From: JAHEDH01 sp963745865
GTDB lineage: Bacteria; Actinomycetota; Acidimicrobiia; Spongiisociales; ZC4RG35
DNA length: 64,000 bases
Assembly (NCBI GenBank): GCA_963745865.1
Contig: CAVUYZ010000002.1
Location: 186,001 to 250,000, forward strand
Reading direction: 5' to 3'
Both the position numbers and the translations under genes were made by a program. Every line of letters begins with the position of its first letter. The stretch's first letter is position 1. Shown in pieces: positions 9,302-18,532 of the stretch. The notes under the pieces are model-generated. The model did no database searches and was not told the DNA's origin. It saw nothing but the letters and a program-made list of their open reading frames with translations.

Positions 9302-9377
9302 GGTGATCCAATCTTCGGCCTGATCTTCGCAATCTTTAGCTCTGGATTCGCATCTCCCGATCAGATACAAGGGTCGA

Positions 9378-9953
9378 ATGTCACTGGAACCATCCGCACG
9401 CTCGGTGTCGAAGGTGATCCTCGTCATGGTGCTGTCTGTCGGTCTCGGGGTGTTCTTCGGAAGGCCGGTCGAAGAGCGCCGGGATGTCAGCCTCGTATCG
9501 AACGGTCCCGGCGTCGGGTCGCTGCCTGTTCCAGATGCCGTCGAGACGATCATCGTGCACGTCTCCGGTGCGGTTGCCAGCCCGGGCCTCGTCGTCCTGG
9601 CTCCGGGATCCAGAGTTGCAGATGCCGTCGAAGCGGCCGGTGGTGCGACGTCGAGTGCCGACCTGATCTCGGTGAACCTCGCCCAGGCAGTGGTTGACGG
9701 CCAACAGATCGTCGTGCCGAGCCCCGGCGATGCTCCACTGACGTCGCATGCCGGCACCAGCGGAGTGGCCCTGAACTCGGCCGACGCCGCCGCTCTCGAA
9801 ACGCTCCCAGGAGTTGGGCCCGTTCTGGCAGCGTCGATCGTGGCCTATCGGGACGAGCACGGCCCCTACGCAGATGTCGAGGATCTCCTCTCGGTGCCGG
9901 GGATCGGCGAGTCCAAGTTGGCGACGCTCAGGGACCGTGTCGTCGTCCCGTGA
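9378..9953 (+). CDS. comEA: ComEA-type DNA-binding competence protein
   Basis: 191 aa. ComEA is the membrane-anchored double-stranded DNA receptor of natural transformation. One N-terminal transmembrane segment (residues about 10-27, KVILVMVLSVGLGVFFG) is followed by a SLBB-type domain (VSGAVASPGLVVLAPGSRV). A C-terminal pair of helix-hairpin-helix motifs follows (LETLPGVGPVLAASIV and LLSVPGIGESKLATL). The stop overlaps the comEC GTG start (GTGA), so the two are coupled. Presence of both genes suggests DNA uptake capacity, although the pilus genes are not in this window. Confidence 0.95.
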   Translation: MSLEPSARSVSKVILVMVLSVGLGVFFGRPVEERRDVSLVSNGPGVGSLPVPDAVETIIVHVSGAVASPGLVVLAPGSRVADAVEAAGGATSSADLISVNLAQAVVDGQQIVVPSPGDAPLTSHAGTSGVALNSADAAALETLPGVGPVLAASIVAYRDEHGPYADVEDLLSVPGIGESKLATLRDRVVVP

Positions 9954-12077
9954 AGCTCCAGGTCCCCGAACGGGTCGATCGGCGTGTGCTCCTCGTTGCA
10001 GCGTCTGTGTGGATCGGTGTGTTGGTGCCATTCCGGCTGTTGATCGTGGGGTCGGTCATGATCGCGGCGGTGATCGTCGCTCGATCGCCCCGGCGTTGGC
10101 TCGCCGTGGCGGTGATGATCGGGATTGCCGCTGGGTCGGCGTCTGGACTTCTGGTCGTCCAGCGGGAGCGCGCCCTGACCAATCACCAGGTCCCGGCGGG
10201 ACCGGTGACCTTCACCGGAGCCGCGGTGAGTGATGCGATCCCTGGCGACTACGGCATCACCGTCCTCGTCGACCCCGACGAGGTCACGCGAGGGACTCTC
10301 CCAGATCTCACCCTCGCAGTCAGAGGCTGGTCTGATTCCGCTATCAGCGTTGGAGATCGCGTGTTGGTCAGCGGTGCATTCACGCCTCGATCGTTCCGAA
10401 TCGGACGGCGGACTGTCGCCGGAGCGGTCTCTATCCACACCGCCAGGAAGGAACGGGACGCGGGCGGGCCGGCCCTTCGAATCGCCAATCGTCTCAGGGA
10501 CCGCATCCTCCAGACCGTCGACCCCGAACGAAACGATGCCCGGGCACTGATCTCGGGATTCCTCATCGGGGATACGAGTGCGCTGTCCGTCGTTGCGATG
10601 GAGTCGATGCGATCCGCCGGCCTCACTCACTTCGTGGCCGTGTCCGGATCCAACGTCGCTCTGTTTCTCGGCCTGTGGTGGTTGATTCTCTCGCCGTTTG
10701 CGCTCCGAAGCTGGGCGAGAACGGCTGGAGGGATCGCCGGTTTGGTGATCTTCGCTGCCGTGACCCGGTGGGAGCCGTCGGTGGTGAGAGCCTCCGTGTG
10801 TGCTGGAGTCCTCCTCGTCGCCCGAGCCGCTGGGCTGTCGCTGTCCGGCTGGTCGGCTTTGGGTGTGGCGGTCACCGGCTGCCTGTTGGTGGCGGGGGAA
10901 CTGGCGTCCGATGTCGGCTTCCAGTTGTCGGTTCTCGCCACGATCGGGGTCATGGCCGGTGCGTCGATGTGGAGCTTTCGCCCGAAGTGGATCGCCACGG
11001 CCCTCGGTGCATCGGTCGCAGCTCAGCTTGCGGTGGCTCCCGTGCTGGTCTCGACATTCGGATCGATACCCCTGCTCGCCCCGATTGCCAATGTGCTGGC
11101 CGCACCGTTGGTTGGCGTCTCGACCGCGATCGGCGGGATCGGCGCACTCTCGGGTTGGCAGTTTCTGTTGGAGGCGGCGTCGCTGGCATCGTCGGTCGTT
11201 CTCGTCGTTGCACGCGTTGCCGCGCCGTGGCCCCAGGTCGGCTTTCCGGCGATGGTCGTGGGCGCGGCCATGCTGATCGTTGGTTGGCGCCTGGCCAGGC
11301 CGGCGCTCGTGCCGCTGTTGGCCGCCACGGTCGTACTCGCTGTCTGGCCGTTCGACAGGTGGGCTCGATGGCCTCCCGGTTGCGGCCTTTCTCGATGTCG
11401 GGCAGGGCGACGCCGCGCTGTTCAGGTCGGACGAAGCCACCGTGCTCGTCGACGCCGGGCCCGATCCGGTCGTCCTCCACAGGAAGCTCGCCCGATATGG
11501 CGTCAGCCGGATCGACTTGATCGTCATCAGCCACGTCCACCAGGATCACATCGAGGGCCTCCAGGCCGTGCTGGGTGTCATTCCGGTCGCCGCTGTCGCC
11601 TTCGACTTCGGGGAACATTCCACGCCAGCCTCGTCATGGCTCGAATCCGAAACGGAGCGACTCGGGATCCGCGTGATTCATCCCGAGCCCGGATCCAGCA
11701 TCTCCTGGAAGGACGTGACGGTGCGGTTCGTGGGTCCGGTTCGGAGATATGCATCGCCCAACGACCAGTCGGTTGTGATCCTCGCTGAGGTAGGTGAACT
11801 CAAGGTTCTCATGTCGGGCGACATCGAGACCCATGCCCAGGCCGACATCGAGATCCAGGACATCGACGTGCTCAAGGTTCCCCACCAGGGAGCAGCGACG
11901 TCGGATCTCGACTGGCTCGAGCACCACGCCGGACGGTTGGCGGTGATCAGCGTCGGCCCCAACGACTACGGACATCCCAGTACCGAGGTGATCGACGTGC
12001 TCGAGCGGGTCGACTCCGAGGTGTTCCGAACCGACCTCGATGGGGACGTGGTCCTCAGCGGGGGTCGACTGCCTTGA
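9950..12077 (+). CDS. comEC: ComEC/Rec2 DNA uptake channel (apparent frameshift)
   Basis: About 708 aa once a +1 frameshift near 11360-11375 is corrected. ComEC forms the inner-membrane channel for incoming single-stranded DNA. The N-terminal part has two transmembrane segments and a DUF4131-like soluble region. The central competence domain has multiple membrane spans, with the conserved LISGFLIGDTSALS and THFVAVSGSNVALFLGL. The C-terminal metallo-beta-lactamase-like domain begins at AAFLDVGQGDAALF and carries the metal motif SHVHQDHIEG. The break lies in the linker between membrane and hydrolase domains. The final 23 bases overlap the convergent gene on the minus strand. Confidence 0.93.
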
Positions 12078-12837
12078 AACGTTCGAGGAGGGCGGTCATC
12101 TCGGAGAAGTCATCGCCGTGGTCGGTGAGAGATGTGATGTCGATGTCCGTGCCCACGATCGGGCTGACGAGCGTTTCGAGGTTGGCCGACACCGTGTTGG
12201 CGCCCGACTCTCCGGTCTCGGGAAGCACGATCACGATCTGGTGGCGCCCATTGATCGTGACGTGGGCCGCATGATCGGAGGCCCGGACGCTGAGCGCCAC
12301 CCGTGCTCCGAGCTCCTGAAGACGGGATGACGCCCGCCGTCCCGCGATCACGTCGAACGAGGCGATCACGACCGCGAATGTGGTCGAGTATCGCTTTGCC
12401 CGACTCAACTCGCGTTCGATGGCATTGGCGACGGCTCGAGAGTTCCCCAATCCGGTCTCTTCATCGAGCTCGTCGATGAGTCGGAAGCGGTCGAGTGCCA
12501 CCTTGAGCTGATCGGCCGCCCATCCACCGACACTGCCGAACGCGACGTATCCAACCACCCGGGCGATGATCGTGCCGGCAATCGGAGCGAAGCCAACCAG
12601 ATCGAGGGCGGGAAGCCGCAGCGCGATGTAGGCGGCGGCGGCGGCGAGGCCCAGTGCGACCCCTGCACCGAATCCGAAGAGGAGGAAGCCGGCGAAGATC
12701 GGGGCGTAGAACAAGGTCGCCGAGATCTCGATCGGGTCGACGTCGCGGAGGTACATCGTCATCGCGACCAGGGCAACGAGAATGAGGCCTGCCCAGAGCA
12801 TCAGACCGCGGGCGCGTTGGTAGCTCATCGTCGACAT
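12055..12837 (-). CDS. Membrane protein with degenerate GGDEF-like domain
   Basis: 260 aa. The first 115 residues form four or five transmembrane helices, starting near WAGLILVALVAMTMYL. The C-terminal half resembles a diguanylate cyclase fold: DEETGLGNSRAVANAIE matches the conserved start (usually D-x-L-T-G-L-x-N-R) and FAVVIASFDVI the first core strand. The active-site loop expected to read GGDEF is replaced by INGRHQIV, followed by IVLPETGESGA. Catalysis is therefore unlikely; it may be a sensor or pseudo-enzyme. It converges on comEC. The partner signal could involve c-di-GMP, given the BldD-like gene nearby, but that is speculation. Confidence 0.75.
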   Translation of the reverse strand: MSTMSYQRARGLMLWAGLILVALVAMTMYLRDVDPIEISATLFYAPIFAGFLLFGFGAGVALGLAAAAAYIALRLPALDLVGFAPIAGTIIARVVGYVAFGSVGGWAADQLKVALDRFRLIDELDEETGLGNSRAVANAIERELSRAKRYSTTFAVVIASFDVIAGRRASSRLQELGARVALSVRASDHAAHVTINGRHQIVIVLPETGESGANTVSANLETLVSPIVGTDIDITSLTDHGDDFSEMTALLERFKAVDPR

Positions 12838-12875
12838 CGACCGCAGTGTATGGCGACGAGGTGTCGGGGCGTAGG

Positions 12876-13337
12876 ATGGGGACCGTGCCGATCCACATCA
12901 GGACCCGACTCGCCTCGATCGCGCTGGTCGGCGTGTTCCTGATCCCGCTGACACAGTCGACGCTTCGGGGGATCGATCACATTCTCACCTGCACCGAGCA
13001 GGTCGAGACCCCGTTCCAGGTGGTGCTCACCGACGGCTTTCCGATCGTGACCGGGTCAACGACGCTCGAGCCCGGAGATCCGGGAGTGTTTTGTGGTGGT
13101 CTCGCCGTAGAGATCGCCGTCGGGCCCTCGGTCGAGCGAGACGTGACGGTGTTCGTCGACCTCGACAACTCCAGCGCAGTCGATTGGTATGGGACGGTCG
13201 ACCTCCAGGTGGGAGCGGTGAGGCTCCCGGTGGACCTCGGCCGGGTGTCGGCAGGCTCAGCGGTTTCGGAGTCGGTCGAACTGAGTCTTCCTCCCGGCAT
13301 CACAGAGTTCGACGGCTCGGTGCTGATCGGGCCCTGA
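12876..13337 (+). CDS. Hypothetical exported or membrane-anchored protein
   Basis: About 153 aa from ATG 12876; GTG 12885 is equally plausible, and a start further upstream at 12846 seems too long. One hydrophobic N-terminal segment (IALVGVFLIPL) could be a signal anchor. The remainder looks like a beta-rich extracellular domain with two Cys residues (LTCTEQ and VFCGGL) that could form a disulfide. No family recognised. It is followed after one base by the DHPS-like gene, so they are probably cotranscribed. Confidence 0.6.
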   Translation: MGTVPIHIRTRLASIALVGVFLIPLTQSTLRGIDHILTCTEQVETPFQVVLTDGFPIVTGSTTLEPGDPGVFCGGLAVEIAVGPSVERDVTVFVDLDNSSAVDWYGTVDLQVGAVRLPVDLGRVSAGSAVSESVELSLPPGITEFDGSVLIGP

Positions 13338-13338
13338 G

Positions 13339-14121
13339 GTGCAGCGACTCCAGTTCACCGGGAGGACGCATGTGATGGGTGTCATCAACATGTCTCCCGA
13401 GTCCAACAACCGGCACACCGTCGCTGGTTCGACTGATGAAGCCGTGGAGATGGCTGTTCGATACCGGGATCTCGGCGCAACCGTGATCGACATCGGTGGT
13501 CAATCATCGCATTTCGAGAACCCGACCATCGAGGCCGGATTGGAACTCCAACGTCTGGTCCCCGTCGTCGAGCGACTCCTCGACGACGGCTTCTACGTCT
13601 CCGTCGACACCTGGAAGCCGTTGGTTGCCGAGACGATGGTCGACCTCGGAGTCCAGATGATCAACGACACCGGTGGCCTTGCCGACTCGGCCATGGCCGC
13701 GCTCGTGGCCCGCTCAGGAGTCACTGCGATCGCGATGTACATCGAGGGGTCGAATCCCCACGAGGTCGGGGCGGTGACGATCGCTGCGAACAAGGCGGAG
13801 ATGACGGCCGATCGGCTAGAGGCTCGTCTGGCGGAACTCGCGGCAATCGGGATCGATGATGTCGTCGTCGATCCGGGCATCGCCATCAACTACCGCGGCG
13901 ACTACGAGGCGTACACGAGGATGCAGCTCGACGTGATTCGGAATCTGAGTGCGTTGCGACGGCTCCAGCGGCCGATCCTCGTTCCGATCCCTCGCAAGCA
14001 GGAAGATCATCGGGTCGCCGCCTACATCGCGCTGGCGCTCGAGAACGGCGCCGACATGATCAGGGTCCACGATGTCGAGATGGCGTGTGACCTCGTGCGT
14101 CTGTTCGATCGGACCGTCTGA
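13339..14121 (+). CDS. Dihydropteroate synthase-like protein
   Basis: 260 aa with the TIM-barrel signatures of the DHPS family: MGVINMSPES near residue 13, TVIDIGGQSS near 50, VSVDTWKP near 85, INDTGG near 103, VVVDPGIAINY near 174 and IRVHDV near the C-terminus. DHPS joins p-aminobenzoate to pterin pyrophosphate in folate synthesis. Several positions differ from canonical FolP (MSPES for the usual N-x-T-P-D-S, and IPRKQ where the family has S-R-K), so this may be a paralogue or a divergent enzyme rather than the housekeeping FolP. It sits upstream of holA, away from other folate genes. The start is GTG 13339. Confidence 0.82.
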   Translation: MQRLQFTGRTHVMGVINMSPESNNRHTVAGSTDEAVEMAVRYRDLGATVIDIGGQSSHFENPTIEAGLELQRLVPVVERLLDDGFYVSVDTWKPLVAETMVDLGVQMINDTGGLADSAMAALVARSGVTAIAMYIEGSNPHEVGAVTIAANKAEMTADRLEARLAELAAIGIDDVVVDPGIAINYRGDYEAYTRMQLDVIRNLSALRRLQRPILVPIPRKQEDHRVAAYIALALENGADMIRVHDVEMACDLVRLFDRTV

Positions 14122-14136
14122 GCTACCGTCGAACTC

Positions 14137-15120
14137 GTGCCCATCCTTCACGTCACCGGACCCTCGGGAGCTGCCCCGGGCGAACGCCAGCAGATGTTGG
14201 ACGGTGCGAATGAATTCTTCTCGAGGGTCGGCGTCGAGCGGGGCGATGTCACCAGGATCGACGTACCGGGCCGAGGAGAGAGTCAGGACAGCAGTGGATC
14301 GGTGCGGCGCGAGCTCGAGCCGATGATCCCGATCATGCAATCAGGGTCGCTGTTCGGTGGACTCCAGGGACTCGAGCTGATGGACGCGCAGAATCTCACT
14401 GCGGCCGAGGGTGACATCATCCTGGATCTCCTCGCCCAGGCCGACCACCAGTCGCTCGCCTTGGTCATCGTCTCAGCCGGGGCGGTCCCATCTCGTTTGT
14501 CCAAGTTCCTCAAAGCCGAGGCGGACTCGAAGTCGATCAGGAAGATGTGGGAGTCGACCGCGGCGAAGTGGTTGCATGAGGAGGTCGATCGGCGAGGGAT
14601 GAAACTCGACCGGGACGCCGAGGAGGCGCTGGTCCAGCGATTCGGGGCCGATGTCGCCTCACTCGGCCAGGCGCTCGACCAGTTGGCGGACTCCTCGGGA
14701 TCGATCACCGGAGCGACCATCCTCGGGCGATTCAACAACCGACCCAACGAGCCGATCTTCCATTTCACCGATGCGGTTACCCGCGGCAACACCGCAGAGG
14801 CGTTGCGGCGGCTCAATGACCAGCTGGTGCACAAGCATCCGTTGGTGCTCGTCGCGACGCTGGAGACCGAGGTCCGGCGACGGGCGATTGCATTGTCGTC
14901 GACCAGCGTCGAGGCGTATCGGGAGGCAATGGGGGCGCGTGCGAGCGACAAATGGGTTGCTCGGGTATGGCGTCAGCGGGGGAAGCTGAAGGATTCCAAC
15001 CTGCGGAAGGCGAACGACGCGCTCGTTCGAGCGGACCGCATTCTCAAGAGCGCGCCGGCTGAATTGCACCAGGTGACGATGGAGCGTTTGACGATCGCCC
15101 TGTCCTACTGGTTGCGGTGA
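14137..15120 (+). CDS. holA: DNA polymerase III subunit delta
   Basis: 327 aa, the usual length of the clamp-loader delta subunit. Delta opens the beta clamp and loads it on primed DNA. The N-terminal AAA-like fold begins LHVTGPSGAAPGER; the diagnostic C-terminal region contains IFHFTDAVTRGNTAEALRRL, VLVATLETEVRR and DRILKSAPAELHQVTMERL. It starts at GTG 14137. In many bacteria holA is beside rpsT, as here, where the two genes converge with almost no gap. Confidence 0.93.
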   Translation: MPILHVTGPSGAAPGERQQMLDGANEFFSRVGVERGDVTRIDVPGRGESQDSSGSVRRELEPMIPIMQSGSLFGGLQGLELMDAQNLTAAEGDIILDLLAQADHQSLALVIVSAGAVPSRLSKFLKAEADSKSIRKMWESTAAKWLHEEVDRRGMKLDRDAEEALVQRFGADVASLGQALDQLADSSGSITGATILGRFNNRPNEPIFHFTDAVTRGNTAEALRRLNDQLVHKHPLVLVATLETEVRRRAIALSSTSVEAYREAMGARASDKWVARVWRQRGKLKDSNLRKANDALVRADRILKSAPAELHQVTMERLTIALSYWLR

Positions 15121-15121
15121 C

Positions 15122-15382
15122 TCAGTCGGAGACGTTGACTCGCTGGGCGAGACGCGCTTTGCGACGGGCAGCCGTGTTCTTGTGGAGAACACCCTTCGAA
15201 ACTGCCTGGTCGATCCGCTTCTGAGCGATTCGGAGCGCAGCCTCGGCGTCGGCACCGTCGTCCTCGGTCGCAGCGATGGTCTGGTTGATTCGAGTCTTCA
15301 TCTCGGACCTGACCGCCTTGTTGCGGACACGACGCTTCTCGTTCTGGCGATTGCGCTTGATCTGTGATTTGATGTTGGCCAT
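15122..15382 (-). CDS. rpsT: 30S ribosomal protein S20
   Basis: 86 aa, highly basic, with the S20 N-terminus MANIKSQIKRNRQNEKRR and the conserved HKNTAARRKARLA near the C-terminus. It binds 16S rRNA during early small-subunit assembly. The start ATG 15382 is preceded by an AGGTGTTC-type ribosome binding site. It is divergent from lepA, with about 90 bases of shared upstream sequence (15383-15473). Confidence 0.98.
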   Translation of the reverse strand: MANIKSQIKRNRQNEKRRVRNKAVRSEMKTRINQTIAATEDDGADAEAALRIAQKRIDQAVSKGVLHKNTAARRKARLAQRVNVSD

Positions 15383-15443
15383 GAAAGAACACCTGGAAAC
15401 CGTTGGGGGAACGACCTGAAGATAGCAGTTCTCCGGGGCCGGG

Positions 15444-15449
15444 TACAAT
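15444..15449 (+). promoter_or_regulatory. lepA: Candidate -10 box for lepA
   Basis: TACAAT, a good match to the sigma-70 -10 consensus, lies 25 bases upstream of the lepA GTG in the divergent rpsT/lepA gap. There is no convincing -35 hexamer at the right distance, so confidence is low. Confidence 0.3.
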
Positions 15450-15473
15450 CGGGGATCACCCCTTCGGAGCAGT

Positions 15474-17276
15474 GTGACCAACCAGTCGCGTATACGCAAC
15501 TTCAGCATCATCGCCCACATCGATCACGGGAAGTCGACCCTCGCGGACCGACTCCTCGAGCGCACGGGCGCGATCACGGAGCGGGAGATGCGCGAGCAGA
15601 TTCTCGACACGATGGACCTCGAGCGTGAGCGGGGTATCACCATCAAGGCGCAGACCGTCCGCCTGACATACACCGCCGACGACGGTCATGACTACATCCT
15701 CAATCTCATCGACACCCCGGGTCACGTCGACTTTTCCTATGAGGTGAGCCGCTCACTCGCCGCCTGCGAGGGAGCGCTGCTGTTGGTGGATGCTGCCCAG
15801 GGGGTGCAGGCGCAGACCCTCGCCAATGCGTATCTCGCCATCGAGGCGGGACTCGAGATCGTCCCGGCGATGAACAAGATCGACCTCCCGGCGGCAATGC
15901 CAGACGACGTGGCCCGTGAGATCGTCGGCATTCTCGGCGGGGACCCGGACAGCGTGGTCCGGATGTCGGCCAAGACGGGGGAGGGTGTCGCCGAGTTGTT
16001 CGAACAGTTGGTGTCCCAGGTGCCCGCTCCGGGCGGCGACCCCGAGGCGCCACTGCGGGCGCTGGTCTTCGACTCGTACTACGACGCCTACCGGGGGGTC
16101 GTCTGCTACGTGCGCGTCGTGGATGGGATCCTCCGAGATGGAGCGCGCCTTCAGTTCATGGCGACCAGAGAGGAGCATCCGGCCAACGAGATCGGTGTGC
16201 TCACGCCGAAGACCGTCGAGTTCGCATCGCTCGGCCCCGGTGAGGTCGGTTATCTCATCACCGGAGTCAAAGAGATCGATCAGATCAAGGTCGGCGACAC
16301 CATCACCACGGTGGATCGACCGGCGACCGAGCCTCTCGTTGGGTACATCGAGCCGCAGCCGATGGTCTACGCGGGTCTCTTCCCGACCGACGGTGACGAT
16401 TTCGAGCGCCTCCGGGAGGCGCTCGAGAAGCTCCGACTCAACGATGCCTCTCTCGTCTACGAGCCGGAGACATCCAAGGCTCTGGGGTTCGGTTTCCGCG
16501 CCGGGTTCCTGGGGCTGCTCCACATGGAGATCATCCGCGAGCGACTGGAGCGCGAGTACGACCTCGATCTGGTGTCAACCGCCCCCTCGGTGGCATACGA
16601 GCTGCGGAAGACCGACGGATCCGAGCGCACGATCAGGTCGCCGCAGGACTTACCGGATGCCTCCGAGATCGAAACGATCTCCGAACCGTTCGTGCGGGCG
16701 ATGATCATCTCGCCGACCGAATACATCGGGGCGATCATGGAGTTGGTCACCAATCGGCGGGGCGAGGTCGGGAACATGCACTATCTCTCGCCTGATCGGG
16801 TCGAGCTGACCTATCACCTTCCGCTCGGGGAGGTGGTGTTCGACTTCTTCGACCAGCTGAAGTCGAAGACACGCGGGTACGCCTCTCTCGACTACGAATC
16901 CGACGGATATCGCCCGTCCGACCTGGTGCGCGTCGACATCCTGCTGAACGGACTCGAGGTGGACGCGTTCAGCTCCATCGTTCATCGATCCTCTGCGCAG
17001 GAGTACGGCAAGACGATGGTCGAGCGACTGAAGAAGCTGATCCCGCGACAACTCTTCGACGTGCCCATCCAGGCGGCGGTCGGTTCGCGAGTGATCAGTC
17101 GCGAAACCGTCAAGGCAAAACGCAAGGACGTCCTCGCCAAGTGCTACGGCGGTGATGTGTCGAGGAAGCGCAAGCTCCTCGAACGTCAGAAGGAAGGGAA
17201 GCGGAGAATGAAGATGGTGGGTTCCGTCGAGGTTCCCCAGGAGGCGTTCGTGGCGGCGCTCCAGGTGGATGAGTGA
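15474..17276 (+). CDS. lepA: Elongation factor 4 (LepA)
   Basis: 600 aa, standard for this translational GTPase, which acts on stalled or mispositioned ribosomes. G1 is AHIDHGKST near residue 14, G2 is RGITIKAQ, G3 is DTPGHVDF, G4 is NKIDLP and G5 is SAKTGEG. The LepA-specific C-terminal domain is complete (KRKDVLAKCYGGDVSRKRKL). GTG 15474 is used as start. The last 8 bases overlap the hemW start (ATGAGTGA), so hemW is translationally coupled. Confidence 0.98.
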   Translation: MTNQSRIRNFSIIAHIDHGKSTLADRLLERTGAITEREMREQILDTMDLERERGITIKAQTVRLTYTADDGHDYILNLIDTPGHVDFSYEVSRSLAACEGALLLVDAAQGVQAQTLANAYLAIEAGLEIVPAMNKIDLPAAMPDDVAREIVGILGGDPDSVVRMSAKTGEGVAELFEQLVSQVPAPGGDPEAPLRALVFDSYYDAYRGVVCYVRVVDGILRDGARLQFMATREEHPANEIGVLTPKTVEFASLGPGEVGYLITGVKEIDQIKVGDTITTVDRPATEPLVGYIEPQPMVYAGLFPTDGDDFERLREALEKLRLNDASLVYEPETSKALGFGFRAGFLGLLHMEIIRERLEREYDLDLVSTAPSVAYELRKTDGSERTIRSPQDLPDASEIETISEPFVRAMIISPTEYIGAIMELVTNRRGEVGNMHYLSPDRVELTYHLPLGEVVFDFFDQLKSKTRGYASLDYESDGYRPSDLVRVDILLNGLEVDAFSSIVHRSSAQEYGKTMVERLKKLIPRQLFDVPIQAAVGSRVISRETVKAKRKDVLAKCYGGDVSRKRKLLERQKEGKRRMKMVGSVEVPQEAFVAALQVDE

Positions 17277-18436
17277 CATAGCTCCGACGGCGCCGGATCA
17301 CGCCGAACTCGCCGACCATGCGGCGGGATTGAGGTCGGCGTACGTCCACATCCCCTTCTGCGCGCGAGTGTGCCCGTATTGCGACTTTGCGGTCGTGGCG
17401 GGCGAGGACGATCGAATGGTCTCCTACGTCGACGCGGTCGTCGCCGAGATCGCCGCCGAGCCCCCATGGCATCGGCTCGATGCCGTGTTCGTCGGAGGCG
17501 GTACCCCGTCACGTTTGAGTGTCGCTTCGATGTCCCGGATCATCGACGGTCTCCGCGATCGATTCGGCCTGGCGGACGATGCCGAGGTCACGCTCGAAGC
17601 CAATCCGGAGGACTGGAACGAGGACCTGGCCGAGGGGCTCGTCGGTGCAGGCTTCACGCGTGTCTCCTTCGGGGCGCAGTCGTTCGACTCGGCCGTTCTC
17701 GATGCGCTCGGTCGGTTGCACACCCCCGCCCAGGCGAGACAGGCGGTGGCTATTGCCAGGGAGTCCGGATTCCAACAGCGTGAGCCTCGATCTCATCTTC
17801 GGTTCGCCGGCCGAAGACGATGCCTCGTGGCAGTCAACGGTTCTGTCGGCCATCGACTGCGATCCGGATCACGTCTCCGCCTACTCGCTGACGGTCGAGC
17901 CGGGGACGGTGTTGTGGCGTCAGGTGAGGCACGGAGCCGTCGCTCCGGATCCGGACGACCAGGCCGGTCGATGGGAGACGGCGGCGCGGCTGTTGTCGGA
18001 TGCCGGCTTCGTTCGGTACGAGATCTCGAACCACGCTCGGCCAGGCCACGTCTGTCGGTACAACCTGTCTGTGTGGGGACAGGGTGAGTATCTCGCATTC
18101 GGGTTGGGAGCCCATGGGTTTCGTGACGGGGTGCGGTCGCGGCGGGTCCGCCGGCTCGACACCTACATCGACAGGGTCGGATCCGGGATCGGCCCGATCC
18201 AGGCGACCGACCTGGTCACCGGGTGGGATGCCGAGCTCGAGCGATTGATGCTCGGTCTGCGACGGACCTCGGGGGTTCGCCTCGGGCAGGCGGGAGCGGC
18301 GTTGGTCGAGTCCCACGCCGGCCGCAGGTTGATCGAGGCAGGGGTGGTAGCGGTCGAGCGAGGGCGGCTGGTCGTCACGGCGCCTCTCTTGACCGATGAG
18401 GCGGTACGCGCCGTCCTCGATCTCGAACCGATCTGA
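17269..18436 (+). CDS. hemW: Radical SAM heme chaperone HemW (apparent frameshift)
   Basis: About 388 aa after removing one extra C at 17772-17773, where the join reads ARESGFNSVSLDLIFGSP. The radical SAM cluster motif is CARVCPYCDF (CxxxCxxC) near residue 31, followed by FVGGGTPS and the HemW-typical NHARPGHVCRYNL and GLGAHGF in the second half. HemW is a heme chaperone related to, but not acting as, oxygen-independent coproporphyrinogen oxidase. It overlaps lepA by 8 bases. The family is often adjacent to lepA and hrcA in Gram-positive bacteria, as here. Confidence 0.93.
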
Positions 18437-18532
18437 CCGCCACCAGCCGTGTGGCTTGCCCGTGGCCGCTGAATGGTCGTCGGCGGTCCCCGGTTCCCAC
18501 CACAATCGACCTGCCAGCTACCGTGTCAACTC

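Noticed and set aside
8060..9757. Fusion of a DivIVA-like protein with PPK2
   Set aside because: The joint frame results from an extra base near 8960; the other frame gives a natural coiled-coil end and stop at 8884 before the PPK2 start.
18437..18532. CIRCE operator upstream of hrcA
   Set aside because: No TTAGCACTC-N9-GAGTGCTAA or close variant found.
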